Assembly: GCF_900167915.1 (NCBI RefSeq)
Contig: NZ_FUYM01000012.1
Coordinates: 1-64,000, forward strand
Source of the DNA: Rhizorhabdus histidinilytica
GTDB lineage: Bacteria; Pseudomonadota; Alphaproteobacteria; Sphingomonadales; Sphingomonadaceae
Direction of reading: 5' to 3'
DNA length: 64,000 nucleotides
The position numbers and the translations under genes were made by a program. The notes under the pieces were generated by a model. The model was given only the letters and a program-made list of their open reading frames with translations. It was not told the origin of the DNA and ran no database searches. Of this stretch, positions 1-7,617 are shown one piece after another. Every line of letters begins with the position of its first letter. Positions within the stretch are counted from its first letter, which is position 1.

Positions 1-345
1 CCAATGATGCCGCCCGATCATACCACGATGGCTCGCAGATCGTCTGACCAGCATGACACTCCGCAGCCGTCTCGTTCCGGGCGCGCCAATTTTCCAGGAA
101 CTTAGCAGAAGAACCTCGTATTGCTCAGCGAGCGAGGTAGCAAATAGATCGCCGGTGGAAGGGCGACACCCTTGGCACTGCTCGGCTAGACATCGGCCGA
201 ATAGCCGCCGCTCCGCTCGCGGTTGCAGCAACGGCGGCAATCGGGTCTCGCCGCCGCCGACACATCAACCCTCGCGATCGTCGCGACGATCGCCCTTCTT
301 CCCTGAAGATGGGATCGGCCTGGTTCAGGGCCAACTGCCTGGCGT
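1..345. other. Left-edge stretch with no supportable gene
   Basis: No reading frame here has a recognisable domain or a convincing ribosome binding site. Short frames on both strands are arginine- and serine-rich translations typical of shadow frames in GC-rich DNA. A plus-strand frame open from the window edge stops near position 47 and could be the last residues of a gene lying to the left, but it is too short to judge. The stretch separates the window edge from the stop codon of the flavin monooxygenase at 346. Confidence 0.5.
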
Positions 346-1572
346 TTAGAATTGCCCCTTCGGATCGAGACCGAAGCAAAGCTGGCCGACCAGCGCATAG
401 ATTGCCTGCGTGTCGAGGCTGGCGTGGCGCGCCGCCGCGTTGACGTCGCGCCAGTGGCGCTGGATCGGCGTGTCGAGCGCGGCCGAGCTCGCGCCGGCTC
501 CCTCGAACAGCAGGTTGACGGCCTCGACGGCCGCGCGCGTGGCGAAGCCGATGTCGCGGCGGATTCGAATGCGATCGGCAACGGCAAGGTCCTCGCCGGC
601 GCGCACGCGCGCCTCCAGCGGGACGAGGTCGGCGAGCAGCAGCGTCCGCGCGGCATCGATCCTCACCTGTGCCTCGCCTGCGCGGGCCTGCGCCTGAGGG
701 CTCTGCGCGACGCTGATCGGTGCGCCGGGCTTGAGCGACGCCTTCATCTTGGCGCGCATCGCCTGGGCATACCAGTCGAGCGCCGACTGCGCCATGCCGA
801 GGAGCGGCGCCACCAGCGTCACCGCCCCCATGGTCGCGAAGTTGAAACGGGCCATGAGGTTGCCGGAAACGTCGCGCCCAGGCGTCGTCCCCTGCTCGAC
901 ATCGGCGAAGCGGATCACGCGATGCCCGGGCACGAAGATGGGATCGTCGGCGAACAGCGTCTTGCTGCCGGTTCCCTGCATGCCGGCGACGCGCCAGCTG
1001 TCATGATCGATGCCCAGATCGGCGCGCGGCACCATGAACCAGCCGACGCTGGGCGCTTCGCCTGCGACCTCGGGCAGCATGGCCGAGACGAACAGCCAGT
1101 CCGAATTGTCGCAATTGCTGGCGAACGGCCACCGCCCCCAGACGCGATAGCCTTCTTCCGAAGCCTCGCACCGACCGGTCGGGACGAAGGTGCCGGTCAC
1201 GAGATGGTCGGGATTGTCGCCCCAGATCTCCTCCTGCGCGGCGAGCGGCCAATAGGCGGCGAGCCAGCCGTTGACATTGGCGAGCATCGCGCACCAGCCC
1301 GTGCTGCCGCAGCCGCGTCCCAGCTCGAAGCCGAGCCGCAGGATGTCGCTCGGGCCATATTCATAACCGCCGAAACGGCGTGGCTGGCCAAGCCGATAGA
1401 GACCCGCGTCGATCATCATCCGGGTGACCTCCGCACTGACCCGCCCGTCCGCCTCGGTCGCCGCCGCGCGGTCCATCAGCATCGGGCGGAACGCACGTGC
1501 CCGCTCAAGAAGCTCCTCGATCGCCGGGCGACCGGTCTCCACCGGTTCCACGACGGAAGTCACCAGGGTCAT
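346..1572 (-). CDS. Acyl-CoA-dehydrogenase-fold flavin monooxygenase (HsaA/DszC-like, group D)
   Basis: The 408-residue protein has the acyl-CoA dehydrogenase fold, but its N-terminal half carries the pattern LGRGCGSTGWCAMLANV seen in FMNH2/FADH2-dependent two-component hydroxylases such as HsaA, HpaB-like and DszC-type enzymes, not the CoA-binding features of true dehydrogenases. The expected reaction is aromatic ring hydroxylation or N/S-oxidation with reduced flavin from a separate reductase; no reductase gene is seen nearby. The start at 1572 is chosen because GGAGGGAGAGG lies just upstream; a longer in-frame version to 1665 has no such site and would reach the end of the P450 gene. It follows the P450 gene by 71 bases on the same strand, so the two are probably co-transcribed. 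The substrate is unknown. Confidence 0.78.
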   Translation of the reverse strand: MTLVTSVVEPVETGRPAIEELLERARAFRPMLMDRAAATEADGRVSAEVTRMMIDAGLYRLGQPRRFGGYEYGPSDILRLGFELGRGCGSTGWCAMLANVNGWLAAYWPLAAQEEIWGDNPDHLVTGTFVPTGRCEASEEGYRVWGRWPFASNCDNSDWLFVSAMLPEVAGEAPSVGWFMVPRADLGIDHDSWRVAGMQGTGSKTLFADDPIFVPGHRVIRFADVEQGTTPGRDVSGNLMARFNFATMGAVTLVAPLLGMAQSALDWYAQAMRAKMKASLKPGAPISVAQSPQAQARAGEAQVRIDAARTLLLADLVPLEARVRAGEDLAVADRIRIRRDIGFATRAAVEAVNLLFEGAGASSAALDTPIQRHWRDVNAAARHASLDTQAIYALVGQLCFGLDPKGQF

Positions 1573-1643
1573 CGGCCTCTCCCTCCTCTCCAGTCGAACC
1601 TCGCCCGCATCAGGCGGACGCGGCGATCCTGGCGGCATCGTCT

Positions 1644-2831
1644 CTAGATGCCGCTCCCCCAGCACGCCCGCAGCTCGGGGATGAAGCTGTAGTCCCCGCC
1701 TCCGAAGCGATAAGCCGGCGGCTCGCCTTCGATGCGCAAGTCGGGGAAGGTCGCCAGCAGCTCCTCGAGCACCACACGCATCTCCATCCGCGCGAGGTTG
1801 GCGCCGGGGCAGTTGTGGATGCCGAAGCCGAAGCTCATGTGGCGGTTGTTCTCGCGATCCAGCCGGAAACAGGCCGGCTCCTCGAACATCGTTGGATCGC
1901 GATTGGCCGCTGCCCAGCCGACATAGACATCCTTCCCCGCCGGGATCGCCACACCGGCGACCTCAACCTCGGCCTTCGTCCGGCGGAAGAAACCGAAGAA
2001 GGGCGGATGCAGGCGCAGCGTCTCCTCCACCGCCACCGGGATCAGCGCCGGATCGGCGATCAGCCGGTCGCGCCGGTCCGCGACCGAGAATATCTCGAAG
2101 ATCATGCTCGCCAGCGCCGAGGTGGTGCTGTGATGCCCGGCGCCGAGGAACGCAGCCAGCAGCACGACATAGTCCTCGTCATCCAGCACGCGTCCCTCGA
2201 CGGTCATGCCGACCAGCGAGGAAAGGAAGTCGCCGCGCGGCCGATCGCGCCGCTCGTGGATCTCGGAGACGGTGAGTGCGCCGAACTCGGCCTGGCGGCG
2301 ACCGAATGCCTCAGGGTCGCCCTGGGCGGCGAACATGGCGATCGCCGCCTCGCGGATCGGCGGCACGCGATCCTCGTCGACACCGACGAGGTGGCAGATC
2401 GTCTCGGCGGGCACGGGTTCGCACAGTTCGGCAACGATGTCACAAGAACCCGAATCCGCGACACGGGCGAGATGCCGGCGCACGTCCGCGCGCACGAAAG
2501 GCTCAAGAGCGGCCGGCGTTTCCGGCGTGACCGCGGCGTTGAAGATCGCGCGCCAGGCGCCATGACGCGGCGGATCCATCTCGAGCGCTGGGATCGGCCG
2601 GCGCGGCAGCATCGGGCGAAGCACCTGCGGCTCGGAGGAAAAGGTGCGATGGTCGGCCATCGCTTTCCGCACCTCCTTGTAGCCGAGCAGCATATGGAAG
2701 CCGTCATGCTCCTCGCTATGCGCGACCGGGCAGCGCGCCCGCGCCACCTCGAACAGCGCGAGGCTCTCGGCGGGCTGGCTGGTATAGCAGCTCCAGGCCG
2801 TGGCATTGCCTGTCAGTTTCGGCTCCTTCAT
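1644..2831 (-). CDS. Cytochrome P450
   Basis: This 395-residue soluble bacterial P450 has all the family landmarks: an I-helix oxygen-activation motif AGHHSTTSA near residue 230, the K-helix ExxR motif in EETLRLHPP, and the haem loop FGFGIHNCPG with the proximal cysteine at about residue 341. It would hydroxylate a hydrophobic substrate in the cytoplasm, with electrons from a ferredoxin and reductase that are not encoded here. The start at 2831 is preferred over 2852 because AGGAGGG is placed a few bases before it. It is the first gene of a leftward unit with the flavin monooxygenase. A variant of the island's shared operator lies about 30 bases upstream. Confidence 0.93.
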   Translation of the reverse strand: MKEPKLTGNATAWSCYTSQPAESLALFEVARARCPVAHSEEHDGFHMLLGYKEVRKAMADHRTFSSEPQVLRPMLPRRPIPALEMDPPRHGAWRAIFNAAVTPETPAALEPFVRADVRRHLARVADSGSCDIVAELCEPVPAETICHLVGVDEDRVPPIREAAIAMFAAQGDPEAFGRRQAEFGALTVSEIHERRDRPRGDFLSSLVGMTVEGRVLDDEDYVVLLAAFLGAGHHSTTSALASMIFEIFSVADRRDRLIADPALIPVAVEETLRLHPPFFGFFRRTKAEVEVAGVAIPAGKDVYVGWAAANRDPTMFEEPACFRLDRENNRHMSFGFGIHNCPGANLARMEMRVVLEELLATFPDLRIEGEPPAYRFGGGDYSFIPELRACWGSGI

Positions 2832-2860
2832 GCTCCCTCCTTGTGTATCCACTATAGCGA

Positions 2861-2873
2861 GGTCCTAGACGTC
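2861..2873 (-). promoter_or_regulatory. Candidate operator, variant copy, P450 promoter
   Basis: On the minus strand the sequence reads GACGTCTAGGACC. It matches GACGTATAGGTCC, found upstream of the pirin and TonB-receptor genes, at 11 of 13 positions. It lies 30 bases before the P450 start and points in the direction of P450 transcription. A regulatory role is inferred from the repeated occurrence at promoters of one gene island. Confidence 0.4.
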
Positions 2874-2950
2874 GGATCTTCGCCGTCGCGAAACCCGCAA
2901 TCCGCAACCGGGTAGCGATTCTTCGCATAATATTAGGACAAACAATATTA

Positions 2951-2965
2951 GACGTATAGGTCCTA
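2951..2965 (+). promoter_or_regulatory. Candidate GntR operator upstream of pirin
   Basis: GACGTATAGGTCCTA, followed directly by TCTTGAC, is identical over 22 bases to the sequence at 12186-12207 in front of the TonB-receptor gene. The core GAC-N6-GTC is an imperfect palindrome around GTATA, as expected for FCD-type GntR regulators, whose sites are often built on GT-N-AC half sites. It lies 43 bases before the pirin start, where an operator or promoter should be. TTGACC just after it could be a -35 element. Confidence 0.6.
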
Positions 2966-3007
2966 TCTTGACCAGCGCTGCGATATGGAGGAAATGTATA
3001 TCCACTT

Positions 3008-3895
3008 ATGATGAAGAATAGCCGTCAGGACCCGTCTATCGAACCGCCCTCCGGGCTCGCCGGCCAAGGGCGCGCCGTGGCACGGATCGTCGTGCCGACG
3101 GCCGCGCAGCATGGCTCGGCCTTCTCCGCACGGCGCATGGGAATGGCCGCGTTCGGACGGGAGGGCGACCCTTTCCTCAACCTCGATCATTTTCGGATGG
3201 GCGGCCCCACCTTCCCTCCGCATCCGCATGCCGGCTTCTCGGCGGTCACCTATATGCTGCCCGAGTCGCCCGGCGGCATGCGCAACCGCGACAGCCGGGG
3301 CGACCACAGCGTCATCCCGTCCGGCGGCCTCCACTGGACGGCCGCCGGTTCCGGCATCGTCCACGAGGAGGTGCCAGAACATGACGGGCTCACGATCGAA
3401 GGCTTCCAGATCTTCGTTCGGCAACCGGTCGCGCAGGAGGATGCGGCGCCGGTCATTCATCATGTCGATCCGGATGGCGTGCCGGAAGTGGGACTGAATC
3501 GGGGCTTCGCGCGCGTACTTGCCGGGCGCTATGGGGACCGCGGCGCACCCTTCGATCCGCCGAGCCCGCTCGCCCTCATCGACGTGACGCTGGTCGCGAA
3601 CGAGCCTTTCGCCTGGACGCCCGAGCCCGGCATCACCAGCTGCGCGATCTATCTCTTCGCGGGCCGGCTGGCGACAGGCGGTCGTGAGGTCGCGGCCCCG
3701 GTGCTGATCCTGTTCGAGCATGGCCAGGCGCCGGTCCATTGCACCGCTATCGAGGATACCCGCCTGCTGGTGCTGGCCGGCCGGCCGCTCGACGCCCCGT
3801 CCGTCAGCAACGGCCCGTTCGTCCTGTCGTCGCAGGCGGCGCTCGACGCTGCCGTGGAGCGCTACCGCCGCGGCGCGATGGGCGCGCTCACCTGA
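3008..3895 (+). CDS. Pirin family protein
   Basis: This 295-residue bicupin has the pirin metal site: PHPHAGF gives His72 and His74, and GIVHEEV gives His119 and Glu121, matching the three-His/one-Glu set of human pirin and E. coli YhhW. Family members bind iron, and some oxidise quercetin or other aromatics; the physiological role is usually unknown. Its place as first gene of a rightward unit with an NTF2-like protein, a tautomerase and a FAH-family hydrolase suggests a role in the catabolic pathway or in coping with its reactive intermediates. ATG 3008 is followed at once by a second in-frame ATG. The shared operator lies 43 bases upstream. Confidence 0.9.
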   Translation: MMKNSRQDPSIEPPSGLAGQGRAVARIVVPTAAQHGSAFSARRMGMAAFGREGDPFLNLDHFRMGGPTFPPHPHAGFSAVTYMLPESPGGMRNRDSRGDHSVIPSGGLHWTAAGSGIVHEEVPEHDGLTIEGFQIFVRQPVAQEDAAPVIHHVDPDGVPEVGLNRGFARVLAGRYGDRGAPFDPPSPLALIDVTLVANEPFAWTPEPGITSCAIYLFAGRLATGGREVAAPVLILFEHGQAPVHCTAIEDTRLLVLAGRPLDAPSVSNGPFVLSSQAALDAAVERYRRGAMGALT

Positions 3896-3912
3896 CGGGA
3901 AGGAGAGAAGGA

Positions 3913-4341
3913 ATGACACAGGACCACTGGGTGCTGAAACGCTTCGCCGCGGTAGACGCCAAGGATATCGACGGCTTCATCGACATGCTGACGGAGGACC
4001 ATCGCTTCGTCTTCGGCGGGCGCCCGCCGGTGATCGGCAAGGCTGACGCCCGCGAGCAGGTGCTCCATTTCTGGTCGCTCATCGGACGCCTGAGGCACAA
4101 TATCCAGCGGGTAACGGTGGCGGCAGAAGACCTGATCTTCGTCGAGGCGGACGTCGATTACGAGCGGCTCGACGGCCACAGCGTGACCGTGCCGTGCTGC
4201 GACGTCATCCGCACGCGCGGCACGCTGATCTGCGAGCAGCGCGCCTATCTGGACCAGAGTCCGGTCTGGGCCGACGCCGTCGAGCGGCATGTCCCCTGGA
4301 CGCAGCTGCGCCAGGACATCCAGGCGGCCCAGGTCGCCTGA
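3913..4341 (+). CDS. NTF2-like (SnoaL-fold) protein
   Basis: The 142-residue product starts at an ATG behind GAAGGAGAGAAGG and ends inside the next gene's start codon (TGATG overlap). The pattern is a helical start with a VDAKDIDGFID-type helix, then DHRFVFGG, FWSLIGRLRHNI and a C-terminal beta sheet, which is the NTF2/SnoaL fold. The fold serves small isomerases, dehydratases and cyclases as well as non-catalytic binding proteins, so the reaction cannot be named. Tight coupling to the tautomerase gene suggests that both act on the same ring-cleavage products. In-frame sequence continues upstream to 3739 but would overlap the pirin gene and lacks a binding site. Confidence 0.75.
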   Translation: MTQDHWVLKRFAAVDAKDIDGFIDMLTEDHRFVFGGRPPVIGKADAREQVLHFWSLIGRLRHNIQRVTVAAEDLIFVEADVDYERLDGHSVTVPCCDVIRTRGTLICEQRAYLDQSPVWADAVERHVPWTQLRQDIQAAQVA

Positions 4342-4550
4342 TGCCGATCATCACCGTCAATCTGCTCACCGGGCGCGACCAGGCGAAGAAGAGCGCGCTC
4401 ATCCGCGAACTGGCCGACGCCGCGGTGCGCGCCTTGGACGTGCCGCTGGCCTCCGTCCGGGTGGTCTTGAACGAAGTACCGCCCGAACATTGGGGCATAG
4501 GCAATGAAACGAAGGCGAGCCAGAACGCGAAAGCGAAGGAGGGGCAATGA
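4341..4550 (+). CDS. 4-oxalocrotonate tautomerase family enzyme
   Basis: The 69-residue protein matches 4-oxalocrotonate tautomerase residue by residue where it matters. Proline follows the initiator Met (the catalytic base once Met is removed), Arg11 and Arg39 are conserved in 4-OT numbering, and Trp50 replaces the usual Phe50. The enzyme would isomerise a 2-hydroxymuconate-type enol to its keto form in the lower meta-cleavage pathway. The start overlaps the stop of the NTF2-like gene and its end overlaps the next start by ATGA, so the three genes are translationally coupled. The C-terminal tail (KASQNAKAKEG) is a few residues longer than in the Pseudomonas enzyme. Confidence 0.88.
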   Translation: MPIITVNLLTGRDQAKKSALIRELADAAVRALDVPLASVRVVLNEVPPEHWGIGNETKASQNAKAKEGQ

Positions 4551-5464
4551 GTGAGGCATATCGGCTGGCGACCGTCGAAGGCGATGGCGGCTCCAGGGTG
4601 GTGGTCGAGCGGAAAGGATTGGCGGTTCCACTGACGGCGCTGCTCGAACCCGACGATCTTGCGCGCCTGGGCGGTGCGCCGAAAGACCTGATGCCGCTGC
4701 TGGAGGAATGGCCCCACTGGTCCGCAAGGCTGGCCGAACGGATGGCCGGCAAGGCCGACCGGTTCGGCGATGCCGCGATTCCGGCCGACACGCTCAGCTT
4801 CCTCCCCCCGATCGCCCTTCCGCGCAAGCTGATCTGCATTGGCGCCAATTATCACGACCATATCGCCGAGATGCCGATCCCGATCGTGCCGACCTACCCC
4901 TACTCCTTCCTGATGTCGCCGAGCACCACGCTGCGGGGCTCGGGTGCGGCGGTCGAGAAACCGTCGATGACCCGGATGATGGACTGGGAAGCCGAGCTCG
5001 CCGTGGTGATCGGCTTGCGCTGCCGCGACGTGCCCGAGGAAAGCGCGCTCACCGTGGTGGCGGGCTACACCAACTTCAACGATCTTTCGGCCCGTGACTG
5101 GATCGCCTCGCGCCCGCCGATCGGGGTCGATTGGGTGCAACACAAGAATTTCGACGGCTTCGGCCCGATCGGGCCCTATTTCGAACCCGCCAAATTCACC
5201 GGCGATCCCCAGGCGCTGCCTGTCCGCCTCTCGGTCAACGGCGTGACGAAGCAGGACAGCTCCACGGCGCAGATGGTGTTCGGCGTAGCCGCGGTCATCG
5301 CCCATCTCTCCCGGATCATGACGCTCGAACCCGGCGACATCATCGCGACCGGCACGCCGGCTGGGGTCGGCCATGGCCGGCAGCCGCCCGAATATCTGCA
5401 GCCGGGCGATGAGGTGCGGATGGAGATCGGCAATCTGGGCGAACTGGTCACGCCGATCGTCTGA
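4547..5464 (+). CDS. Fumarylacetoacetate hydrolase (FAH) family protein
   Basis: The 305-residue protein has a short N-terminal domain and the FAH catalytic domain from about residue 95 (ICIGANYHDH). The metal site is visible as the glutamates in DWEAELAVVIG and the aspartates in NDLSARD, followed by KNFDGFGPIGPY. Relatives include the HpaG/HpcE decarboxylase-isomerase of the homoprotocatechuate pathway and acylpyruvate hydrolases. With a tautomerase, hydratases and an extradiol dioxygenase nearby, a ring-cleavage product is the likely substrate. It starts within the tautomerase stop (ATGA) and its stop abuts the stop of the convergent MarR gene with no spacer. Confidence 0.87.
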   Translation: MSEAYRLATVEGDGGSRVVVERKGLAVPLTALLEPDDLARLGGAPKDLMPLLEEWPHWSARLAERMAGKADRFGDAAIPADTLSFLPPIALPRKLICIGANYHDHIAEMPIPIVPTYPYSFLMSPSTTLRGSGAAVEKPSMTRMMDWEAELAVVIGLRCRDVPEESALTVVAGYTNFNDLSARDWIASRPPIGVDWVQHKNFDGFGPIGPYFEPAKFTGDPQALPVRLSVNGVTKQDSSTAQMVFGVAAVIAHLSRIMTLEPGDIIATGTPAGVGHGRQPPEYLQPGDEVRMEIGNLGELVTPIV

Positions 5465-5941
5465 TCATCCCATGGGCTCGTCATGCCCGATCAGAACGCG
5501 CAGGCACCGAAGGAAGGCGGTGCGGTCGGCGGGCTCCAGCGGCGCGAGGATTTCGCGCTGCGCCGCCACCACGCCCTCGATGCGATCGGCCAGCAGCGCT
5601 TCGCCGCCCGGCGTGATCTGCATCGTCCAGGCACGGTTGTCGTTGGGATCGCGCTCGCGCTTCACCCAGTCGCGCGCGACCATGCGGCCGAGCATCTCCT
5701 TGAGCGTGCTCTTGTCGATCCCGGTCGCTTCGACCAGCTCGCGTTGCGATGAGCCCGGATTCTTGGACAGCGCGATGAGCAGCGCAATCTGCTGACGCGT
5801 CACATCGTCGCCGACATGGCGGGCGAAGATCTCGTAGGAACGCTGGTGATTGCGGCGAAGCAGATGGCCCGGCGCATCGAGCAGGTTGAACTCGGCCAGA
5901 CGGCGGCGCAGCTCGGGATCGTCCACTTCGGCTCCTGACAT
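5465..5941 (-). CDS. MarR family transcriptional regulator
   Basis: This 158-residue protein has the MarR winged helix: recognition region SSQRELVEATGIDKSTLKEM, then a wing with KRERDPNDNRAWTMQITPGG, where the DxRxxx pattern is typical. MarR proteins are dimeric repressors released by small aromatic ligands; HpaR of the homoprotocatechuate pathway is a relevant example. The gene is leftward, last in the hydratase/aldolase/dioxygenase/ALDH run, and converges with the FAH gene. Start 5941 is chosen by family length; an in-frame ATG at 5983 is possible, and neither has a strong Shine-Dalgarno sequence. A 9-bp inverted repeat covers the chosen start codon, which suits autoregulation. Confidence 0.88.
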   Translation of the reverse strand: MSGAEVDDPELRRRLAEFNLLDAPGHLLRRNHQRSYEIFARHVGDDVTRQQIALLIALSKNPGSSQRELVEATGIDKSTLKEMLGRMVARDWVKRERDPNDNRAWTMQITPGGEALLADRIEGVVAAQREILAPLEPADRTAFLRCLRVLIGHDEPMG

Positions 5942-5964
5942 GGTCGCTTGCGACGGCGACCATG
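5939..5964. promoter_or_regulatory. Inverted repeat covering the marR start (candidate operator)
   Basis: CATGGTCGC, eight bases, then GCGACCATG form a perfect 9-bp inverted repeat, with a nested GTCGC-TT-GCGAC inside. The left arm contains the MarR start codon on the minus strand. Size and symmetry fit a MarR dimer site or a hairpin sequestering the start region. Its function is inferred. Confidence 0.4.
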
Positions 5965-5984
5965 CCGTGGAGCGCCCCACCATA

Positions 5985-6764
5985 TCAAGCCGCCGCGTGC
6001 AGGCTGCGGCCAACCCGGAACTCGGCCGAGCCGAGCGATTGCACGCTGACCCGCACATGCTGGCCGGGCGCCAGCGCCTCGGCCGCCGTCGCGCCTCCCG
6101 CCATCACCACGTCACCGGCCTGCAGCGGCTCGCCCGCCGCCCCAGCCAACCGTGCGGCGGCGACCAGCGATCGGATCGGGTGGCCGAGGATGGCGGCGCT
6201 CGATCCGATCTGCCTGGCCGCCCCATCGATCTCCAGGATCATGCCGAGGTTGGAGAAATCGATCGCGGGGCTCGACCAGGGACCGACCACGAAGGCCGAG
6301 GAAGAGCTGTTGTCGGCAACCACGTCGGTCAGCGAGAATTTGAAATTCTCGTACCGGCTGTCGATGATCTCGAGCGCGGGGGCGATGCCCGCCAGCGCCG
6401 CGAGCGCCGCCATAGGCGTCACCTTCCCCGCCAGCGGTGCCTTGAGCAGGAAGGCCAGTTCCGGCTCGACGCGCGGATGGACGAAACCGGCGAAGTCGAT
6501 CGCGCCTCCGTCCTCGACCAGCATCGCGTCTGTCAGCCGGCCCCATATCATCTCGTCGATCCCCATCTGGGTCATCTTGGCGCGGCTGGTGAAACCCATC
6601 TTGATGCCGATCCGGCGCTCTCCGCGCGCATAGCGTCGCGCCATGGACGCCTTCTGCACCTCATAGGCTTCCACCAGTCCGATCGGCTCGGCGAGCTGGG
6701 GCGTCGCGGTGGCCGTGCGCTGCGCTTCGTCGAGGCGCGTTGCCAGCTTGGCGAGATCGGTCAT
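5985..6764 (-). CDS. 2-keto-4-pentenoate hydratase / 2-oxohex-3-enedioate decarboxylase family, copy 1
   Basis: The 259-residue protein belongs to the MhpD/DmpE/DmpH family. Visible hallmarks are GERRIGIKMGFTS near residue 48, HPRVEPELAFLL (the metal-binding glutamates), PALEIIDSRYENFKF and the DVVADNSSSSAFVVG stretch. In catechol meta-cleavage routes the decarboxylase DmpH and hydratase DmpE are homologous and form a complex, which explains two adjacent copies here. Which copy does which reaction cannot be told by eye. GGGGAGGAATAGCC precedes the ATG. It sits 43 bases after the second paralogue on the same strand. Confidence 0.87.
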   Translation of the reverse strand: MTDLAKLATRLDEAQRTATATPQLAEPIGLVEAYEVQKASMARRYARGERRIGIKMGFTSRAKMTQMGIDEMIWGRLTDAMLVEDGGAIDFAGFVHPRVEPELAFLLKAPLAGKVTPMAALAALAGIAPALEIIDSRYENFKFSLTDVVADNSSSSAFVVGPWSSPAIDFSNLGMILEIDGAARQIGSSAAILGHPIRSLVAAARLAGAAGEPLQAGDVVMAGGATAAEALAPGQHVRVSVQSLGSAEFRVGRSLHAAA

Positions 6765-6807
6765 GGCTATTCCTCCCCTGTCGGTGCGTTGCGCGTGAGA
6801 TCGACGG

Positions 6808-7617
6808 TCATCCGTCCTTCCCGAAGCCGACCCGCACGCTGCCGAGCCCGCCGATGCGTGCCTCGACGCTGTCGCCGGGCGCCACCGCGACCATCGGTCC
6901 GAGGGCACCCGAAAGGACAATGTCCCCCTGGGCGAGCGGCCGGCCGACCTCGGCCATCTTGGCCGCGAGCCAACCAAGCGCGTGGAGCGGATTGCCGAGG
7001 CAGGCCGCACCGGCGCCGAACGAGGTCGGTTCGCCATTCCTTTCCAGCACCATGCCGCACAGCCTCAGGTCGATCGCGCCGAGCGACACGGGCCGGGTGC
7101 CGAGCACGAACAGGCCGGACGAGGCATTGTCCGCCACCGTATCGACGATGCCGATGTTCCAGCCGGCGATGCGGCTGTCGACGATCTCGATCGCAGGCAG
7201 CGCATAAGCGACGCTGTCGATCAGCTCGGCGGTGGTCAGCCGCGCAGCATCGGGCGTGTGCGCCATGATGAAGGCGATTTCCGCCTCGACCTTGGGCTGG
7301 AGCAGCCGGCCGGCCGCCACGATGTCGCCATCGGCCACCGCCATGTCGGCGAAGAGATGGCCGAAGTCGGGCTGGTCGACGCCGAGCTGCCCCTGCACGG
7401 CCTTCGCGGTCAGCCCGATCTTGGCGCCGACGACGACGCGGTCCTGCGCCTCCCAATGAGCGGTGTTGGCCGCCTGGATCGCATAGGCGTCCTCGATCTT
7501 CGCATCGGGAAACGCCTCGCGGATCGGCGCCATCGCCACGCCGCTCGCATAGCAGTCGCGCAGCTGCGCGGCGACGGTACCGACATCGAGGCCAAGACCT
7601 AATCTGCGGGTTGCCAT
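6808..7617 (-). CDS. 2-keto-4-pentenoate hydratase / 2-oxohex-3-enedioate decarboxylase family, copy 2
   Basis: This 269-residue paralogue of the downstream gene shares its core blocks: VVVGAKIGLTAKAV, QPKVEAEIAFIM with the metal-ligand glutamates, PAIEIVDSRIAGWNI and DTVADNASSGLFVLG. With copy 1 it probably makes the decarboxylase/hydratase pair that turns 2-oxohex-3-enedioate into 2-oxopent-4-enoate and then 4-hydroxy-2-oxovalerate. The aldolase and acetaldehyde dehydrogenase (DmpG/DmpF) that should follow are not in the window. Its ATG lies inside the end of the aldolase-like gene (19-base overlap), so the two are coupled. Confidence 0.87.
   Translation of the reverse strand: MATRRLGLGLDVGTVAAQLRDCYASGVAMAPIREAFPDAKIEDAYAIQAANTAHWEAQDRVVVGAKIGLTAKAVQGQLGVDQPDFGHLFADMAVADGDIVAAGRLLQPKVEAEIAFIMAHTPDAARLTTAELIDSVAYALPAIEIVDSRIAGWNIGIVDTVADNASSGLFVLGTRPVSLGAIDLRLCGMVLERNGEPTSFGAGAACLGNPLHALGWLAAKMAEVGRPLAQGDIVLSGALGPMVAVAPGDSVEARIGGLGSVRVGFGKDG

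Noticed and set aside
3-47. End of a possible plus-strand gene entering from the left edge
   Set aside because: Only about 14 codons are visible and nothing identifies them.
1497-2915. Long open frame of 472 codons on the plus strand opposite the P450
   Set aside because: It is antisense to a P450 with all catalytic motifs; its composition (Arg, Asp, His, Ala-rich, no domain) is typical of shadow frames in GC-rich genes.
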